DNA from: Thiospirillum jenense
GTDB lineage: Bacteria; Pseudomonadota; Gammaproteobacteria; Chromatiales; Chromatiaceae
Assembly (NCBI RefSeq): GCF_014145225.1
Contig: NZ_JABVCQ010000006.1
Span: forward strand, 1-64,000
Direction: 5' to 3'
Length of the DNA: 64,000 nucleotides
Position 1 is the first letter of the stretch; each line of letters opens with the position of its first letter. The position numbers and the translations under genes are program-made. Under the pieces are notes generated by a model that was given only the letters and a program-made list of their open reading frames with translations, was not told where the DNA came from and ran no database searches. Of the stretch, positions 46,793 to 56,669 are shown one piece after another.

Positions 46793-48223
46793 TTAACGGT
46801 CAAGCAGCACGGGCGTGGTGGCGCCGCGCTCGGGATCGGCAGTGGGTGTGAACCACGCCAATTTGTCGTGTAAACGCACCACTTCGCCGACGATAATCAA
46901 GGTCGGCGGCTGCGGCGGGTCGTGTTGAATCTGCGCCTCGATGTCGGCTAATGTACCAATGTACACGCGCTGCATGTGCGTCGTGCCTTGCTGCACCAGC
47001 GCTATCGGCATCTGCGGTGACACGCCATGCGCCAGCAGTTGCTGAATAATGGTGCGCAATCCCACCAATCCCATGTAAAACACGACGGTTTGATTGGGCT
47101 GCGCCAGTTGCGGCCAGTTGAGATCAATCGTCTGATCTTTCAAATGCCCGGTGACAAAGGTGACGGATTGGGCGTAATCGCGGTGCGTCAACGGGATGCC
47201 GCTGTAGCAGGCGCAACCCGAGGCGGCGGTGATGCCCGGCACCACTTGGAATGGAATGCCCTCCGCTGCGAGCGTGTCAATTTCCTCACCGCCGCGGCCG
47301 AAAATGAACGGATCGCCGCCCTTGAGGCGCAGCACCCGCAAGCCGTCGCGGGCTAATTGGATCAGCAGCGCGTTGATTTCCTCTTGCCGCATGGTGTGGG
47401 CGTTGCGCTCTTTGCCGACGTAAATGTGGCGGGCGTCACGGCGGACGAGTGCCAAAATGGATTTCGCCACCAGTCGGTCATACACCACGACATCCGCTTG
47501 CTGCATCAGGCGCAGCGCCCGGAAAGTCAATAAATCTGGATCACCCGGCCCCGCGCCGACCAGATACACCTCGCCCAGTTGCAAGTTCAGATCGGGATTG
47601 GCCAACTCGCGCTCTATCGCGGCATTTGCCTGTTCCATTTGTCCAGAAAATACCCGCTCGGCCACGCCGCCTTGCAACACGCGATCCCAAAATCGCCGCC
47701 GCTCGCGCTGCTGGTCAAACCGTTGTTTCACGCGATCACGGTAGCGGGCGCACAATTCGGCTAACCGCCCGTAACTGCTCGGTACCAGTGATTCGAGCCG
47801 CGCACGGATCATGCGTGCCAACACGGGTGAAGCCGCGCCGGTGGACACGGCGACCACGACTGGCGAGCGGTCAATCACCGACGGCATGATAAATGAGCAG
47901 AGTTGTGGTTGATCGGCCACATTGACCGGAATACCACGCGCCCGCGCCAACGTGGCGATGTCGGCATTGGTGGCTGGCGCATCAGTGGCGGCGATGACCA
48001 ATCGCACGTCGTCCAGATCGCGGGTTTCAAAATAACGCGGGCGGTGCGTCACGGCGCCGCTGTCAATCAACGGCCGCAACTCGGGCGTGACCTGTGGCGC
48101 AATCAGTCGCACCGCCGCGCCGGCATTTAATAACAGCGTCAATTTGCGCAGTGCCACCGCGCCGCCACCGACCACGAGGCACGGCTGCTGTTTGACATCG
48201 AGAAAGATCGGTAAATAATCCAT
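46793..48223 (-). CDS. cysG: Siroheme synthase CysG
   Basis: Encodes 476 residues. The N-terminal half is the precorrin-2 dehydrogenase/sirohydrochlorin ferrochelatase: [18 protein letters not shown], then [15 protein letters not shown], then the Ser-containing [14 protein letters not shown]. The C-terminal half is uroporphyrinogen-III methyltransferase: [33 protein letters not shown] and [20 protein letters not shown] in two parts. Together they convert uroporphyrinogen III to siroheme, the cofactor of sulfite and nitrite reductases. The gene is strongly GC-rich. Confidence 0.96.
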   Translation of the reverse strand: MDYLPIFLDVKQQPCLVVGGGAVALRKLTLLLNAGAAVRLIAPQVTPELRPLIDSGAVTHRPRYFETRDLDDVRLVIAATDAPATNADIATLARARGIPVNVADQPQLCSFIMPSVIDRSPVVVAVSTGAASPVLARMIRARLESLVPSSYGRLAELCARYRDRVKQRFDQQRERRRFWDRVLQGGVAERVFSGQMEQANAAIERELANPDLNLQLGEVYLVGAGPGDPDLLTFRALRLMQQADVVVYDRLVAKSILALVRRDARHIYVGKERNAHTMRQEEINALLIQLARDGLRVLRLKGGDPFIFGRGGEEIDTLAAEGIPFQVVPGITAASGCACYSGIPLTHRDYAQSVTFVTGHLKDQTIDLNWPQLAQPNQTVVFYMGLVGLRTIIQQLLAHGVSPQMPIALVQQGTTHMQRVYIGTLADIEAQIQHDPPQPPTLIIVGEVVRLHDKLAWFTPTADPERGATTPVLLDR

Positions 48224-48408
48224 ATTGTTGTTTTTTAATCACAAATGCGTTAAAGTGGGTGACTTGTGCAACAGTAGCCGGCGGCAACGCGGCACTTTCG
48301 CCGGGATGTAACCGCCGTGAATCGTCACCACCGGATTATACTGTGCAGACTGGCGTCGTTAATTTTTACGATTTAACTATTCAATTAGACTGAATTTAGG
48401 ACACAAAG

Positions 48409-49866
48409 ATGGGCAGTCGGCGCGTGATTTGGTCACTTTTATGGGTGATATGCAGTTTCAATTTCACCAGCACCCTCGCTGCGCGCCCCGTGTCGCCAGT
48501 GCCGGGGCTGCCGGACTTCACGCTGTTGGTAAAACGCAACGGCCCCGTGGTGGTCAACATCAGCAGCAAACAATTGCCTGACACGCAAGCGCCCGAACCC
48601 AACAGTGGCAACAGCCTACCCGAAGATAGCCCGCTGTATGATTTTTTCCAGCGCTTTTTTGGTGACGACGGCGAACCACTCGACCCCAACGATCAGGGGC
48701 GCTCACTCGGCTCGGGATTTTTTATTTCGGCTGACGGGTACGTCGTCACCAACGCGCATGTCGTTGAAGCGGCCACGGAAATCATTGTGCGCACCAGTGA
48801 CCGGCGCGAGTTCATTGCCCAATTAATTGGCGTAGATGAACGCAGCGACATCGCGTTATTAAAGGTGGACGGTCAAGATTTACCCACTGCTGCGATTGGC
48901 GTTGCCGCTGATTTACAAGTCGGTGAATGGGTCTTAGCCATTGGCTCACCATTCGGTTTCGATCATTCGGCTACTGCCGGCATTGTCAGTGCCAAAGGGC
49001 GCAGTTTACCGAATGAAAATTACGTTCCTTTTATTCAAACTGACGTGGCAATTAACCCCGGCAATTCCGGCGGCCCATTATTCAATTTAGCGGGTAAGGT
49101 GGTCGGGGTTAATTCACAAATCTATAGTCGCACCGGCGGATTTATGGGCGTGTCATTCGCCATTCCAATTGAAGTTGTCATGGATGTCGTCCATCAATTA
49201 AGCACCCGAGGGCGCGTCAGTCGTGGCTGGCTAGGCGTGTTAATTCAAGATGTCACCCGCGAATTAGCCGAAACGTTTTCAATGCCACAACCCCGCGGTG
49301 CATTAGTCACGCAAGTCTTACCCGACAGCCCCGCCATGCAAGCGGGTATTCAAGTCGGCGACATTATTCTCAGTTTTAATCGCAAACCAGTGGATATGTC
49401 CAGCGCCCTGCCGCCATTAGTTGGGCAAACCCCAGTGGGTAGTCAAGCACAGATCGAAGTATTAAGAATCGGGAAGGTTTTGCCATTAACGCTGGTTTTG
49501 TCTGAATTACCCGATGAGAGTAGTGAACTCATTGGTGATGAAGAAGATACCATCCCCCCGGTATTAGATCTGCTGGGATTAGCTGTGCGCGATTTGAATG
49601 CAGAACAACGGGCGCAATTGGATATTAAAGTCGGCGGCATATTAGTAGATGTGGTTAGCACAGGGGCTGCTGAAACGGCCGGTATTCGTGTGGGTGATGT
49701 GCTATTAACCTTTGACCAATTGCCAATTGATAATGTCGCGCACTGGCAACAACTGTTGACTAATGCAAAAACAAAGGCGGGACGGGCTGTTGCCGTATTA
49801 GTTCAACGCGGCGATGGGCGCTTATTTTATCCAGTGCGAATGCCAGCGGCGGTGCCGACAGAGTAA
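48409..49866 (+). CDS. Periplasmic serine protease, DegP/DegQ (HtrA) family
   Basis: Encodes 485 residues. A signal peptide (about 1-25, ending TLAA) leads a trypsin-like domain with the triad His in VVTNAHVVEAA, Asp in DERSDIALLKV and Ser in NPGNSGGPLFN. Two PDZ domains follow (about 280-370 and 395-480; SRGWLGVLIQDVT begins the first). It degrades or refolds misfolded envelope proteins. The two-PDZ layout fits DegP/DegQ/MucD rather than DegS. It diverges from cysG across a 185-base gap. Confidence 0.95.
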   Translation: MGSRRVIWSLLWVICSFNFTSTLAARPVSPVPGLPDFTLLVKRNGPVVVNISSKQLPDTQAPEPNSGNSLPEDSPLYDFFQRFFGDDGEPLDPNDQGRSLGSGFFISADGYVVTNAHVVEAATEIIVRTSDRREFIAQLIGVDERSDIALLKVDGQDLPTAAIGVAADLQVGEWVLAIGSPFGFDHSATAGIVSAKGRSLPNENYVPFIQTDVAINPGNSGGPLFNLAGKVVGVNSQIYSRTGGFMGVSFAIPIEVVMDVVHQLSTRGRVSRGWLGVLIQDVTRELAETFSMPQPRGALVTQVLPDSPAMQAGIQVGDIILSFNRKPVDMSSALPPLVGQTPVGSQAQIEVLRIGKVLPLTLVLSELPDESSELIGDEEDTIPPVLDLLGLAVRDLNAEQRAQLDIKVGGILVDVVSTGAAETAGIRVGDVLLTFDQLPIDNVAHWQQLLTNAKTKAGRAVAVLVQRGDGRLFYPVRMPAAVPTE

Positions 49867-49903
49867 TGCAAATTAATCAATTACCTATTATAAATTGCTT
49901 CGG

Positions 49904-50956
49904 ATGACAGCCGCAGTGTCCATCAACCAATCTCACGCCATCGTATTCAGATTTCCTAAAACAGCATTAGGTTTTGGTATTCTGATTTGGTTAGGTTTAT
50001 ACCAAACTTTAACGCCGCTCTCCGAATGGCTTGTCGCACTATTGCCAATCAACCGCGCCAGTCATTTCGGCGGTGCCGTGCAATTTTTCTGTTATGAAAC
50101 GCCCAAAGTTTTATTATTATTAACTGGCGTTGTCTTTATCATGGGCATTGTCAATTCGTATTTCACACCTGAGCGCACCCGCGCTTTACTCGCCGGCCGC
50201 ATGAATATAATCGCTAATGGCATGGCCGCCGGATTGGGCGTTGTCACTCCGTTTTGTTCCTGCTCGGCCATTCCATTATTTATTGGCTTTTTACAAGCCG
50301 GCGTCCCATTAGGCGTCACCTTCAGTTTTTTAATTGCCGCCCCAATGGTCAATGAGATTGCATTGGTATTGTTATTTGGATTATTCGGTTGGCAAGTTGC
50401 GGCACTCTATCTCACATTGGGATTAACCTTAGCCATTGTTGCCGGCTGGTTAATTGGCCGCCTCCACATGGAGCGCTATTTAGAAGACTGGGTACGCGCC
50501 ATGCAAACGATCACCGTTTCAATTGAAACAACTCGCGTTCCATTTATTCACCGTTTGCAGATGGGCGCGAAAGCGGTGAATGATATTGTCGGTAAAGTAT
50601 GGCGTTATGTCGTGATTGGTATTCTGCTCGGCGCACTCATTCATGGCTACGTTCCTGCCGATTTAATGGCATCTTTTTTAGGTGAAGAGATTTGGTGGGC
50701 AGTGCCAGTAGCGGTGTTAATTGGCATTCCAATGTACACCAATGCGGCAGGCGTGATTCCAATTGTCCAAGCGTTATTAGCCAAGGGCGCTGCATTAGGC
50801 AGTGTCTTAGCATTTATGATGAGTGTCATTGCATTATCACTGCCCGAAATGTTAATTTTACGCAAGGTACTCAAGCCGCCGTTAATTATTACATTTATTG
50901 CCATTGTCGGGTGTGGCATCATTGCCATTGGGTATATTTTTAATGCGTTGTTGTGA
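49904..50956 (+). CDS. ArsP-like (DUF318) membrane permease
   Basis: Encodes 350 residues from the ATG at 49904, with eight or so hydrophobic segments. The family motif TPFCSCSAIPLFIGFLQAG about residue 117 carries the paired cysteines, followed by FSFLIAAPMVNEIAL and a second-half repeat GIPMYTNAAGVIPI. Family members export trivalent organoarsenicals, or have been linked to other soft ions. The substrate here is unproven. It is followed 27 bases on by a small thioredoxin gene, a common pairing in this family. Confidence 0.85.
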   Translation: MTAAVSINQSHAIVFRFPKTALGFGILIWLGLYQTLTPLSEWLVALLPINRASHFGGAVQFFCYETPKVLLLLTGVVFIMGIVNSYFTPERTRALLAGRMNIIANGMAAGLGVVTPFCSCSAIPLFIGFLQAGVPLGVTFSFLIAAPMVNEIALVLLFGLFGWQVAALYLTLGLTLAIVAGWLIGRLHMERYLEDWVRAMQTITVSIETTRVPFIHRLQMGAKAVNDIVGKVWRYVVIGILLGALIHGYVPADLMASFLGEEIWWAVPVAVLIGIPMYTNAAGVIPIVQALLAKGAALGSVLAFMMSVIALSLPEMLILRKVLKPPLIITFIAIVGCGIIAIGYIFNALL

Positions 50957-50983
50957 CGCTGTCAATGTTGAGGTGAATCAATT

Positions 50984-51217
50984 ATGAAAGAAATTAAAGT
51001 ATTGGGTTCGGGCTGTGCGAATTGCAAAAATACGGCACAGTTAATTGAAACTGTGGCGCGGGAACAGCAGGTTGAGATTCAATTAGAAAAGATTACAGAC
51101 ATGCAAAAAATCATGGCTTATCAGATATTATCTACACCCGGCGTGGTGATTGATGGGCAAGTGGTTCATGCCGGCGGTGTGCCATCCCGCGCTCAGATAA
51201 CGAATTGGTTGACTTAA
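50984..51217 (+). CDS. Small thioredoxin-fold protein (redox-active disulfide protein 2 type)
   Basis: Encodes 77 residues, with AGGTG upstream. It begins MKEIKVLGSGCANCKNTAQL, with the active-site CANC. The cis-Pro region is STPGVVIDGQVVHAGGVP. It is the usual partner of the preceding permease and probably keeps the permease cysteines or its cargo reduced, though this is inferred from gene order only. Confidence 0.9.
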   Translation: MKEIKVLGSGCANCKNTAQLIETVAREQQVEIQLEKITDMQKIMAYQILSTPGVVIDGQVVHAGGVPSRAQITNWLT

Positions 51218-51315
51218 TGATTTTGATATTCATCTCGCCGCCCATCGCCCTCTATATTAACCCTTGATTGATTAACTGCTGTATGACGACCTTGTCGTTG
51301 CCGAGGTAACTGATA

Positions 51316-53058
51316 ATGACTGAAACTCCCTCATCGCCGCGTACTGGCGCTGCCATTTTATTTGATGTGTTAATTGACCTCGGCGTCGAATACATTTTCG
51401 GTCACACCGGCGGCGCTGTCATTCCATTACACGTTGAATTAAATAAACGAATGCGGCGCGGCGTTAAGGTACCGCAATTCATTTTATTTCGCCAAGAAGG
51501 TGGCGCCGGTCACGCGGCTGAAGGCTATGCGCGCACCAGCGGCCGCGTCGGCGTTGCATTAGCCACCTCAGGGCCGGGGTCAACTAATTTAATTACCCCA
51601 ATTGCCGATGCCTATAAAGATTCGCTACCAACGGTATTCATTACCGGTCAAGTATCCAGCCTGGCAATAGGCACGGATGCTTTTCAAGAAGTGGATACGG
51701 TCGGCATTACGCGCCCCGTTTCTAAACATAATTATTTGGTGAAAGATGTCGCCGATTTGGAATGGATCGTGCGCGAAGCATTTGTATTAGCCGGCACCGG
51801 TCGCCCCGGACCGGTGGTGATTGATATTTGTAAAGATGTGCAATTAACGCAATTAACCACCATTCATAAACCGCGCACTCGGCATCAGGATTTAATGCCA
51901 TTTGACACGGCGCGGGCTGACGCGATTTTAATTGCATTAGCGGCGGCGAAGCGCCCGGTCATTAAAGCGGGCGGCGGGATTATTCATGCCAACGCGGCGT
52001 CTTTATTACAGCAAGTCGTCACTCGTTTTGATACGCCCGTGACCACTACGTTTAATGGACTCGGCACCATTCCATTTGACATGCCACATAATTTAGGAAT
52101 GCCCGGAATGCACGGCACTATTCCTGCAAATTATGCGTTGCGCGATGCTGATTTTATTTTAACGCTCGGCGGGCGCTTTGATGATCGCGTGGCGGTGCGT
52201 GATTTCGCAGCGGGCAAACGCATTGCGCATGTGGATATAGACCCGTCGGAAATTGATAAAACCATTAAAACCGATTTGGCAATGGTGGCGACGGTGGATC
52301 AATTCCTGTCTTATGCTATTACCAGTCAACGCACCGCGCATCATCCTGAATGGATGACGCAAATTGCGGCATGGCGAACGCAAATGCCATTGCCCTATGC
52401 AATGGGCGATTATATTAAACCGCAAACGGTCATTGAAATCCTGTCTGAATTAACCAATGGCATGGCGACGGTGGTGACTGGTGTTGGTCAACATCAAATG
52501 TGGGCGGCGCAGTATTATCAATTCCAACGCCCGCGCCAATGGGTGAGTTCAGGTGGATTGGGGACAATGGGATTTGGCTTACCGGCGGCAATTGGCGCGT
52601 GGTTTGGTGATCCAACTCATCCGGTGGTGTTAATTGATGGCGACGGCAGTTTTCAAATGAATATTCAAGAATTGGCGACCATTGTGGCGAATCGTTTGCC
52701 AATTAAAATGTTCGTCTTGAATAATAGTTTTTTAGGCATGGTGCGGCAATGGGAAGATATGATGGATGATGGCCATCATTATGAAACCTGTTTAGCGCGG
52801 CAGCATGATTGTGACCGCGATTGTACGAATATAGATCAAACTTGCCGGCGGCAATTGCCCAATTTAATTGCATTAAGTCAAGTCTATCCGCGCTTAAAAA
52901 CGTTGCGGGTGCGTGGCACGGATGCGTTGCGTGAAACGCTGAATGATGCAATGGCGGCTGAAGGGCCGGTGTTGGTGGATGTTTGGATTGATAAAGCTGA
53001 AAATGTTTTGCCAATGGTGCCACCCGGCAAACGGTTGGATGCGATGATTGAATCTTGA
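51316..53058 (+). CDS. ilvB: Acetolactate synthase large subunit, with a Cys-rich insertion
   Basis: Encodes 580 residues. It is a ThDP-dependent enzyme that joins two pyruvates for branched-chain amino acid synthesis. The ThDP glutamate lies in [19 protein letters not shown]/ThDP regions include [16 protein letters not shown] and the C-terminal [15 protein letters not shown], then [15 protein letters not shown]. Between this and [12 protein letters not shown] there is an extra segment of about 25 residues with four cysteines ([10 protein letters not shown], then DRDC, then QTC). No small regulatory subunit gene (ilvN) follows. Confidence 0.92.
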   Translation: MTETPSSPRTGAAILFDVLIDLGVEYIFGHTGGAVIPLHVELNKRMRRGVKVPQFILFRQEGGAGHAAEGYARTSGRVGVALATSGPGSTNLITPIADAYKDSLPTVFITGQVSSLAIGTDAFQEVDTVGITRPVSKHNYLVKDVADLEWIVREAFVLAGTGRPGPVVIDICKDVQLTQLTTIHKPRTRHQDLMPFDTARADAILIALAAAKRPVIKAGGGIIHANAASLLQQVVTRFDTPVTTTFNGLGTIPFDMPHNLGMPGMHGTIPANYALRDADFILTLGGRFDDRVAVRDFAAGKRIAHVDIDPSEIDKTIKTDLAMVATVDQFLSYAITSQRTAHHPEWMTQIAAWRTQMPLPYAMGDYIKPQTVIEILSELTNGMATVVTGVGQHQMWAAQYYQFQRPRQWVSSGGLGTMGFGLPAAIGAWFGDPTHPVVLIDGDGSFQMNIQELATIVANRLPIKMFVLNNSFLGMVRQWEDMMDDGHHYETCLARQHDCDRDCTNIDQTCRRQLPNLIALSQVYPRLKTLRVRGTDALRETLNDAMAAEGPVLVDVWIDKAENVLPMVPPGKRLDAMIES

Positions 53059-53081
53059 TTTAATCAAGCATTACGCAGGAA

Positions 53082-53114
53082 TGATCGTTCCCATCTGTGA
53101 GCGTGGGGACGAAC
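53082..53114. repeat. GTTCCCACGC-type palindrome, variant copy
   Basis: The arms read GATCGTTCCCATC and GCGTGGGGACGAAC around TGTGA. It lies between the convergent ilvB and ankyrin genes, where it could act as a bidirectional terminator. Confidence 0.65.
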
Positions 53115-53157
53115 AATGCTATCTATTTAATTAAATCCCCACGCTTTTCAATTGGCA

Positions 53158-53778
53158 TTATTTCCCCGCCGCTATTAACGCCGCTTCAACTGCCGCATGT
53201 TTTTGTTCCCGCGCCCAATCCAATGCTGTGCGGCCTTTTTGATCTGGCAGGGTCACATCTGCGCCACGTTTTAATAAGATTTCCACCGTTTTTAAATGCC
53301 CCAATTTCGCTGCCCAAATTAACGCGGTGAAACCTTCGGTGGTTTCTTGGTGATTAATCATCGCGCCGTGATCGAGTAATAACGCCACACAATCGGCGTG
53401 GTCATTGGATGCCGCTAATAATAACGCGGTGTAATTACCTATATCCACTGCATCCACTGCCGCGCCGGCGGCGAGTAATTCTTCAATTACCGCTCGATGC
53501 CCGTTCAATGCCGCTTTCATTAACGGTGTCCATTGACAGCTATTGCGATAATCGGGCGGGGCGGATTGTTTTAATAGCGCCGTTAATGCCGATACGTCGC
53601 CCTGTTCGGCCACTGCTAATAATGATTCACCCTGTGTTGCCGGGTCTTGACCGCCACAATTGGTTAATAAGAGTGGTGCACAACTCAAGGCAGCAATGAT
53701 TAAGCAGCGACGGCAGGTGCGCTTGAGTGTGGCGGTGTTGGGTAATAAGAAACAGTCGTTTTGATTTGTGTTAGTCAT
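53158..53778 (-). CDS. Ankyrin-repeat lipoprotein
   Basis: Encodes 206 residues. A signal with lipobox LLTNC about residue 41 suggests a lipoprotein, though the N-terminal region before it is long and an internal start may be used. Four or five ankyrin repeats follow (about 55-205), with typical TPLMKAALNGH, TALLLAASNDHADCV, TALIWAAKLGHLKTV and TALDWAREQKHAAV elements. Ankyrin repeats bind proteins. The partner is unknown. Confidence 0.85.
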   Translation of the reverse strand: MTNTNQNDCFLLPNTATLKRTCRRCLIIAALSCAPLLLTNCGGQDPATQGESLLAVAEQGDVSALTALLKQSAPPDYRNSCQWTPLMKAALNGHRAVIEELLAAGAAVDAVDIGNYTALLLAASNDHADCVALLLDHGAMINHQETTEGFTALIWAAKLGHLKTVEILLKRGADVTLPDQKGRTALDWAREQKHAAVEAALIAAGK

Positions 53779-53820
53779 GGGTTAATAATAACGATGAGTT
53801 GAAAATAATGGCATGTTAGA

Positions 53821-54180
53821 TCACGCCGCCGCTGTCCAATGGCTGCGAAACATAAAATACACCGCGCCAATAATACACAGCGCCGCCCATAAATAATCCA
53901 GTTTTAATGGCTCGCGTAAATAAAACAGCGCGAATGGAACGAAGATGGTTAACGTAATCGCCTCTTGCATAATTTTTAATTGTGCAACTGAGAAGACGGT
54001 ATAACCAATGCGGTTGGCCGGTACCTGCAATAGGTATTCAAATAACGCAATGCCCCAGCTAATGAGCGCGGCAATGATCCATGGTTTATGACTGAGTTCT
54101 TTGAGGTGCGAATACCACGCGAACGTCATAAAGATATTGCTGAATGATAACAGAATAATCGTGAGCCACATTGCACGCAT
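53821..54180 (-). CDS. DUF486 family membrane protein
   Basis: Encodes 119 residues from the ATG at 54180, with four hydrophobic segments. Segments WYSHLKELSHKPW, ISWGIALFEYLLQVPANRIG and AQLKIMQEAITLTIF match the DUF486 family of small four-span proteins distantly like drug/metabolite transporters. The function is unknown. It starts 14 bases after tilS. Confidence 0.85.
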   Translation of the reverse strand: MRAMWLTIILLSFSNIFMTFAWYSHLKELSHKPWIIAALISWGIALFEYLLQVPANRIGYTVFSVAQLKIMQEAITLTIFVPFALFYLREPLKLDYLWAALCIIGAVYFMFRSHWTAAA

Positions 54181-54194
54181 AAGGTTAATCAAGT

Positions 54195-55535
54195 TTAGTC
54201 AAATGTTAAATGAGAATTGTCAACAAACCAGCCGAATTGTGACCAGGGATGGTCGCGCCAAGTAATGATTCCCGCGCCAGCGTGGCAATAGCTAACACCC
54301 GCCACGCTGATTAACCCGTGTTGATTGCACACCAATGGAATGTAAGCCCGCAGCCAGGGTGGAATGCCGGCGGTTTGAAATAAGTATTTGAGTGAACGTG
54401 GCGGTTGATTTGGCAAATAACAGCGCAATGATGGCAATAAAGAAACCGCGAATTGTACCTGAATTGGCGCGGAATTGATGAGCGCCGGCGCGGCAATTAA
54501 AACCCCCAATTCAGTTGGCAGCACCAGCGGTTGGCTGACATCCGCCCACGCAATTGACGCCGGCGGGCGCGGCGGTAGCGGTCGCAGGGCAAATAATTCG
54601 TCACGGTAGCGCCGCACTTCGCAGCCCGTCCAATGTACCAGCGGGTTGGCATCGGGGCGCGGCGTGAGCATTTCGGTCGCCAATCGCTGCAAATAAGCGT
54701 GATTTGGCGGCAAAAATCCGTAATTGGTCAGCCAGTGGCGCAGAACGTGACGGCGGGTGGCGAGCGGCAGTTGTTGTAACCCGTTGATTGATAAGGTATT
54801 TGGGCGACGGCCGGCGATGCTCGCGCACACGCTCGCGCTCTGTTCGGTCAACCAACTGGTCAGATCTGCACAGTGCGCGGCGCTGCGGTTGATGGTTTGT
54901 ACCGCGCTCGGCCAGCGTTCGCGCAACGTTGGCAGGACGCGGTGGCGCAGAAAATTGCGGTCGTAGTCGGGATTGGCGTTGCTGGGGTCGTCAATCCAGC
55001 GCAGGCGGTGGCGTTGGGCGTAATCAAGTAACGCGCTGCGCGGCCAATTCAGCAGCGGGCGGATCAAATAACCGGCGGCGAGCGGGCGGATGGTGGGCAT
55101 CGCCGCGAGTCCCGCCACACCGCTGCCGCGCAGCAGTGCCAGTAACACAGTTTCAGCCTGATCGTCGGCGTGGTGCGCGGTCGCCAGCTGTTCATTGCGC
55201 TGCAATAACGTTTCCCACGCCGCGTAGCGTGCCACCCGAGCGGCCGCTTCGGGACTGACGCCGCCGTCACGTTGCACCGTAACCTGTTGAATGTGTAGCG
55301 GAATTTCCAACGCCGCGCAGGTGTGTTGGCAATGCGCAGCCCACGCGCTGGCGGACGGGTGCAGCCCGTGATGAATGTGAACGGCGGACAGCGGCGGCAG
55401 GTGTGATCGCACTTGCGCGGCGGCGTGGAGCAAAACGTGCGAATCCAACCCGCCGCTGTAGGCAATCCACAGGCGCGGCGCGGCGGGTGCTGACCAATTG
55501 GCGAGCAGGTGGGCGGGGTTAAATGGATTTGGCAT
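54195..55535 (-). CDS. tilS: tRNA(Ile)-lysidine synthetase
   Basis: Encodes 446 residues from the ATG at 55535 (MPNPFNPAHLL). It puts lysine on C34 of tRNA-Ile(CAU), changing its codon to AUA. The PP-loop is IAYSGGLDSHVLLHAA about residue 27. HHADDQAETVLLALLRGSG about residue 125 and the region DDPSNANPDYDRNFLRHRV about residue 180 are family signatures. The C-terminal domain fits full-length E. coli-type TilS. It starts only seven bases after the MazF-type gene. The middle of the gene is strongly GC-rich. Confidence 0.95.
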   Translation of the reverse strand: MPNPFNPAHLLANWSAPAAPRLWIAYSGGLDSHVLLHAAAQVRSHLPPLSAVHIHHGLHPSASAWAAHCQHTCAALEIPLHIQQVTVQRDGGVSPEAAARVARYAAWETLLQRNEQLATAHHADDQAETVLLALLRGSGVAGLAAMPTIRPLAAGYLIRPLLNWPRSALLDYAQRHRLRWIDDPSNANPDYDRNFLRHRVLPTLRERWPSAVQTINRSAAHCADLTSWLTEQSASVCASIAGRRPNTLSINGLQQLPLATRRHVLRHWLTNYGFLPPNHAYLQRLATEMLTPRPDANPLVHWTGCEVRRYRDELFALRPLPPRPPASIAWADVSQPLVLPTELGVLIAAPALINSAPIQVQFAVSLLPSLRCYLPNQPPRSLKYLFQTAGIPPWLRAYIPLVCNQHGLISVAGVSYCHAGAGIITWRDHPWSQFGWFVDNSHLTFD

Positions 55536-55542
55536 CGTTTTA

Positions 55543-55866
55543 TTAGGCAAATCCAAGAAAAACTGCTAATGACCGCGTGACCGCCAGCATCGTGTCATCA
55601 TCTAAACGACCGAATGCTGCGCCGATCTTTTCACGGGCGACCGATTGAATTTTATCCACCATCACTTGCGACGGTTTATTTAATCCATTTAATTCGTTTG
55701 GATACAACGGAATGCGAAATAGTGGGGCGTCGCGCCATTCACTCGTCACGGGTAGAATTATCATGGAAGGATGCGCGTCGAATAAATCAGATTGAATGAT
55801 AAGCGCCGGGCGTGGCTTACCCAAATCACCTTGCAATGCCACCGTCACCAAATCGCCGCGTTTCAT
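55543..55866 (-). CDS. MazF/PemK-type mRNA interferase toxin
   Basis: Encodes 107 residues from the ATG at 55866, overlapping the antitoxin stop (ATGA). The start MKRGDLVTVALQGDLGKPRPALIIQ is the PemK/MazF fold opening (given in part, residues 1-24). The segment PVTSEWRDAPLFRIPL follows, then QVMVDKIQSVAREKIG, which holds conserved active-site residues of the family. It is probably a ribosome-independent RNA endonuclease neutralised by the upstream antitoxin. Confidence 0.9.
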   Translation of the reverse strand: MKRGDLVTVALQGDLGKPRPALIIQSDLFDAHPSMIILPVTSEWRDAPLFRIPLYPNELNGLNKPSQVMVDKIQSVAREKIGAAFGRLDDDTMLAVTRSLAVFLGFA

Positions 55867-56075
55867 TGCCAACCATCGCGGTCGGCTATTGCTTCAAGCC
55901 AAGCAATCGTATCGTGTTCGTGGGCGTCGGTTTGCAATAATAATGATTGACGACGGCATTCTTCAGCAAAACCAGCGCGGCGCGTATTCGGCAGCCATAA
56001 TTGTATTGGGCGCAAACCGGCGGCGCGTAATGCCGCATGGCGTTGTTTCAATCGCGTTGAATGATTCGTTTTCAT
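55863..56075 (-). CDS. MazE-type antitoxin (DUF3018)
   Basis: Encodes 70 residues from the ATG at 56075, with GGAAAC upstream. RHAALRAAGLRPIQLWLPNT matches the N-terminal DNA-binding part of the DUF3018/MazE-like antitoxins. The C-terminal part (about 40-70, acidic and Trp-containing) should wrap the toxin. It is translationally coupled to the MazF-type gene and likely represses the pair. Confidence 0.88.
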   Translation of the reverse strand: MKTNHSTRLKQRHAALRAAGLRPIQLWLPNTRRAGFAEECRRQSLLLQTDAHEHDTIAWLEAIADRDGWQ

Positions 56076-56100
56076 TATCGTTTCCAATACTTTTTTAATC

Positions 56101-56127
56101 TGATCGCTCCAGCGTGGGAACGATCAA
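56101..56127. repeat. Truncated copy of the dispersed palindrome
   Basis: TGATCGCTCCAGCGTGGGAA followed by CGATCAA keeps the full right arm of the palindrome, while the left arm is shortened. It lies between the MazE-type and Uma2 genes. Confidence 0.6.
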
Positions 56128-56143
56128 TCAAATGGCGACATGG

Positions 56144-56638
56144 TTAGACGGTGACTTGGCAGCCGCATTCGAGCGTGAGTTCGACCGGTGAAATCAATCG
56201 CGTGGCGTGATGCTGGCGCAGGTGTAATACGAGTAACGTGGCGGGATCAAATACGATGACGTCTTTAATACCGTGTGATAAATAAAACGGCGGGGCGATT
56301 TGTAAATCTTTTGCTTCATAGCCTTTGCTGACAACTTCAATCACCGCTTCAGGAATGATGGTTAATGCACTGTCTTGTTGATCGTCGGGTGGTTCTTGAC
56401 AAAAAATTGCAATGTCGGGACGTTTTAAGCTAGTGCCAAATTGAATGTACACGTCAATTGCATAAATACAGCCGCATGGGTGAATTGTATTAGAGACGGG
56501 GCGGATGGTTTTCACAATGCGATCAATTGCTTTTTGATGGCGATAGACGGGTTGCGCTTCCCATAACGGTAGCCCGTTGACCATTTCCAAACGAATGCCC
56601 AGTTCATTGGCGTCTAATAACATGCGGGGGAGTGTCAT
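56144..56638 (-). CDS. Uma2-family (DUF820) putative endonuclease
   Basis: Encodes 164 residues with a PD-(D/E)xK-type core. KRPDIAIFC about residue 85 gives the Asp, and PEAVIEVVSKGYEAKD about residue 108 gives the E-x-V-S-K element. The family is widespread, often in many copies near mobile or defence genes, but its role is unsettled. It lies 31 bases after the MmeI-like gene on the same strand. Confidence 0.8.
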   Translation of the reverse strand: MTLPRMLLDANELGIRLEMVNGLPLWEAQPVYRHQKAIDRIVKTIRPVSNTIHPCGCIYAIDVYIQFGTSLKRPDIAIFCQEPPDDQQDSALTIIPEAVIEVVSKGYEAKDLQIAPPFYLSHGIKDVIVFDPATLLVLHLRQHHATRLISPVELTLECGCQVTV

Positions 56639-56669
56639 ATAATTAACCGGTGTGGTAAATCAATTTTTA

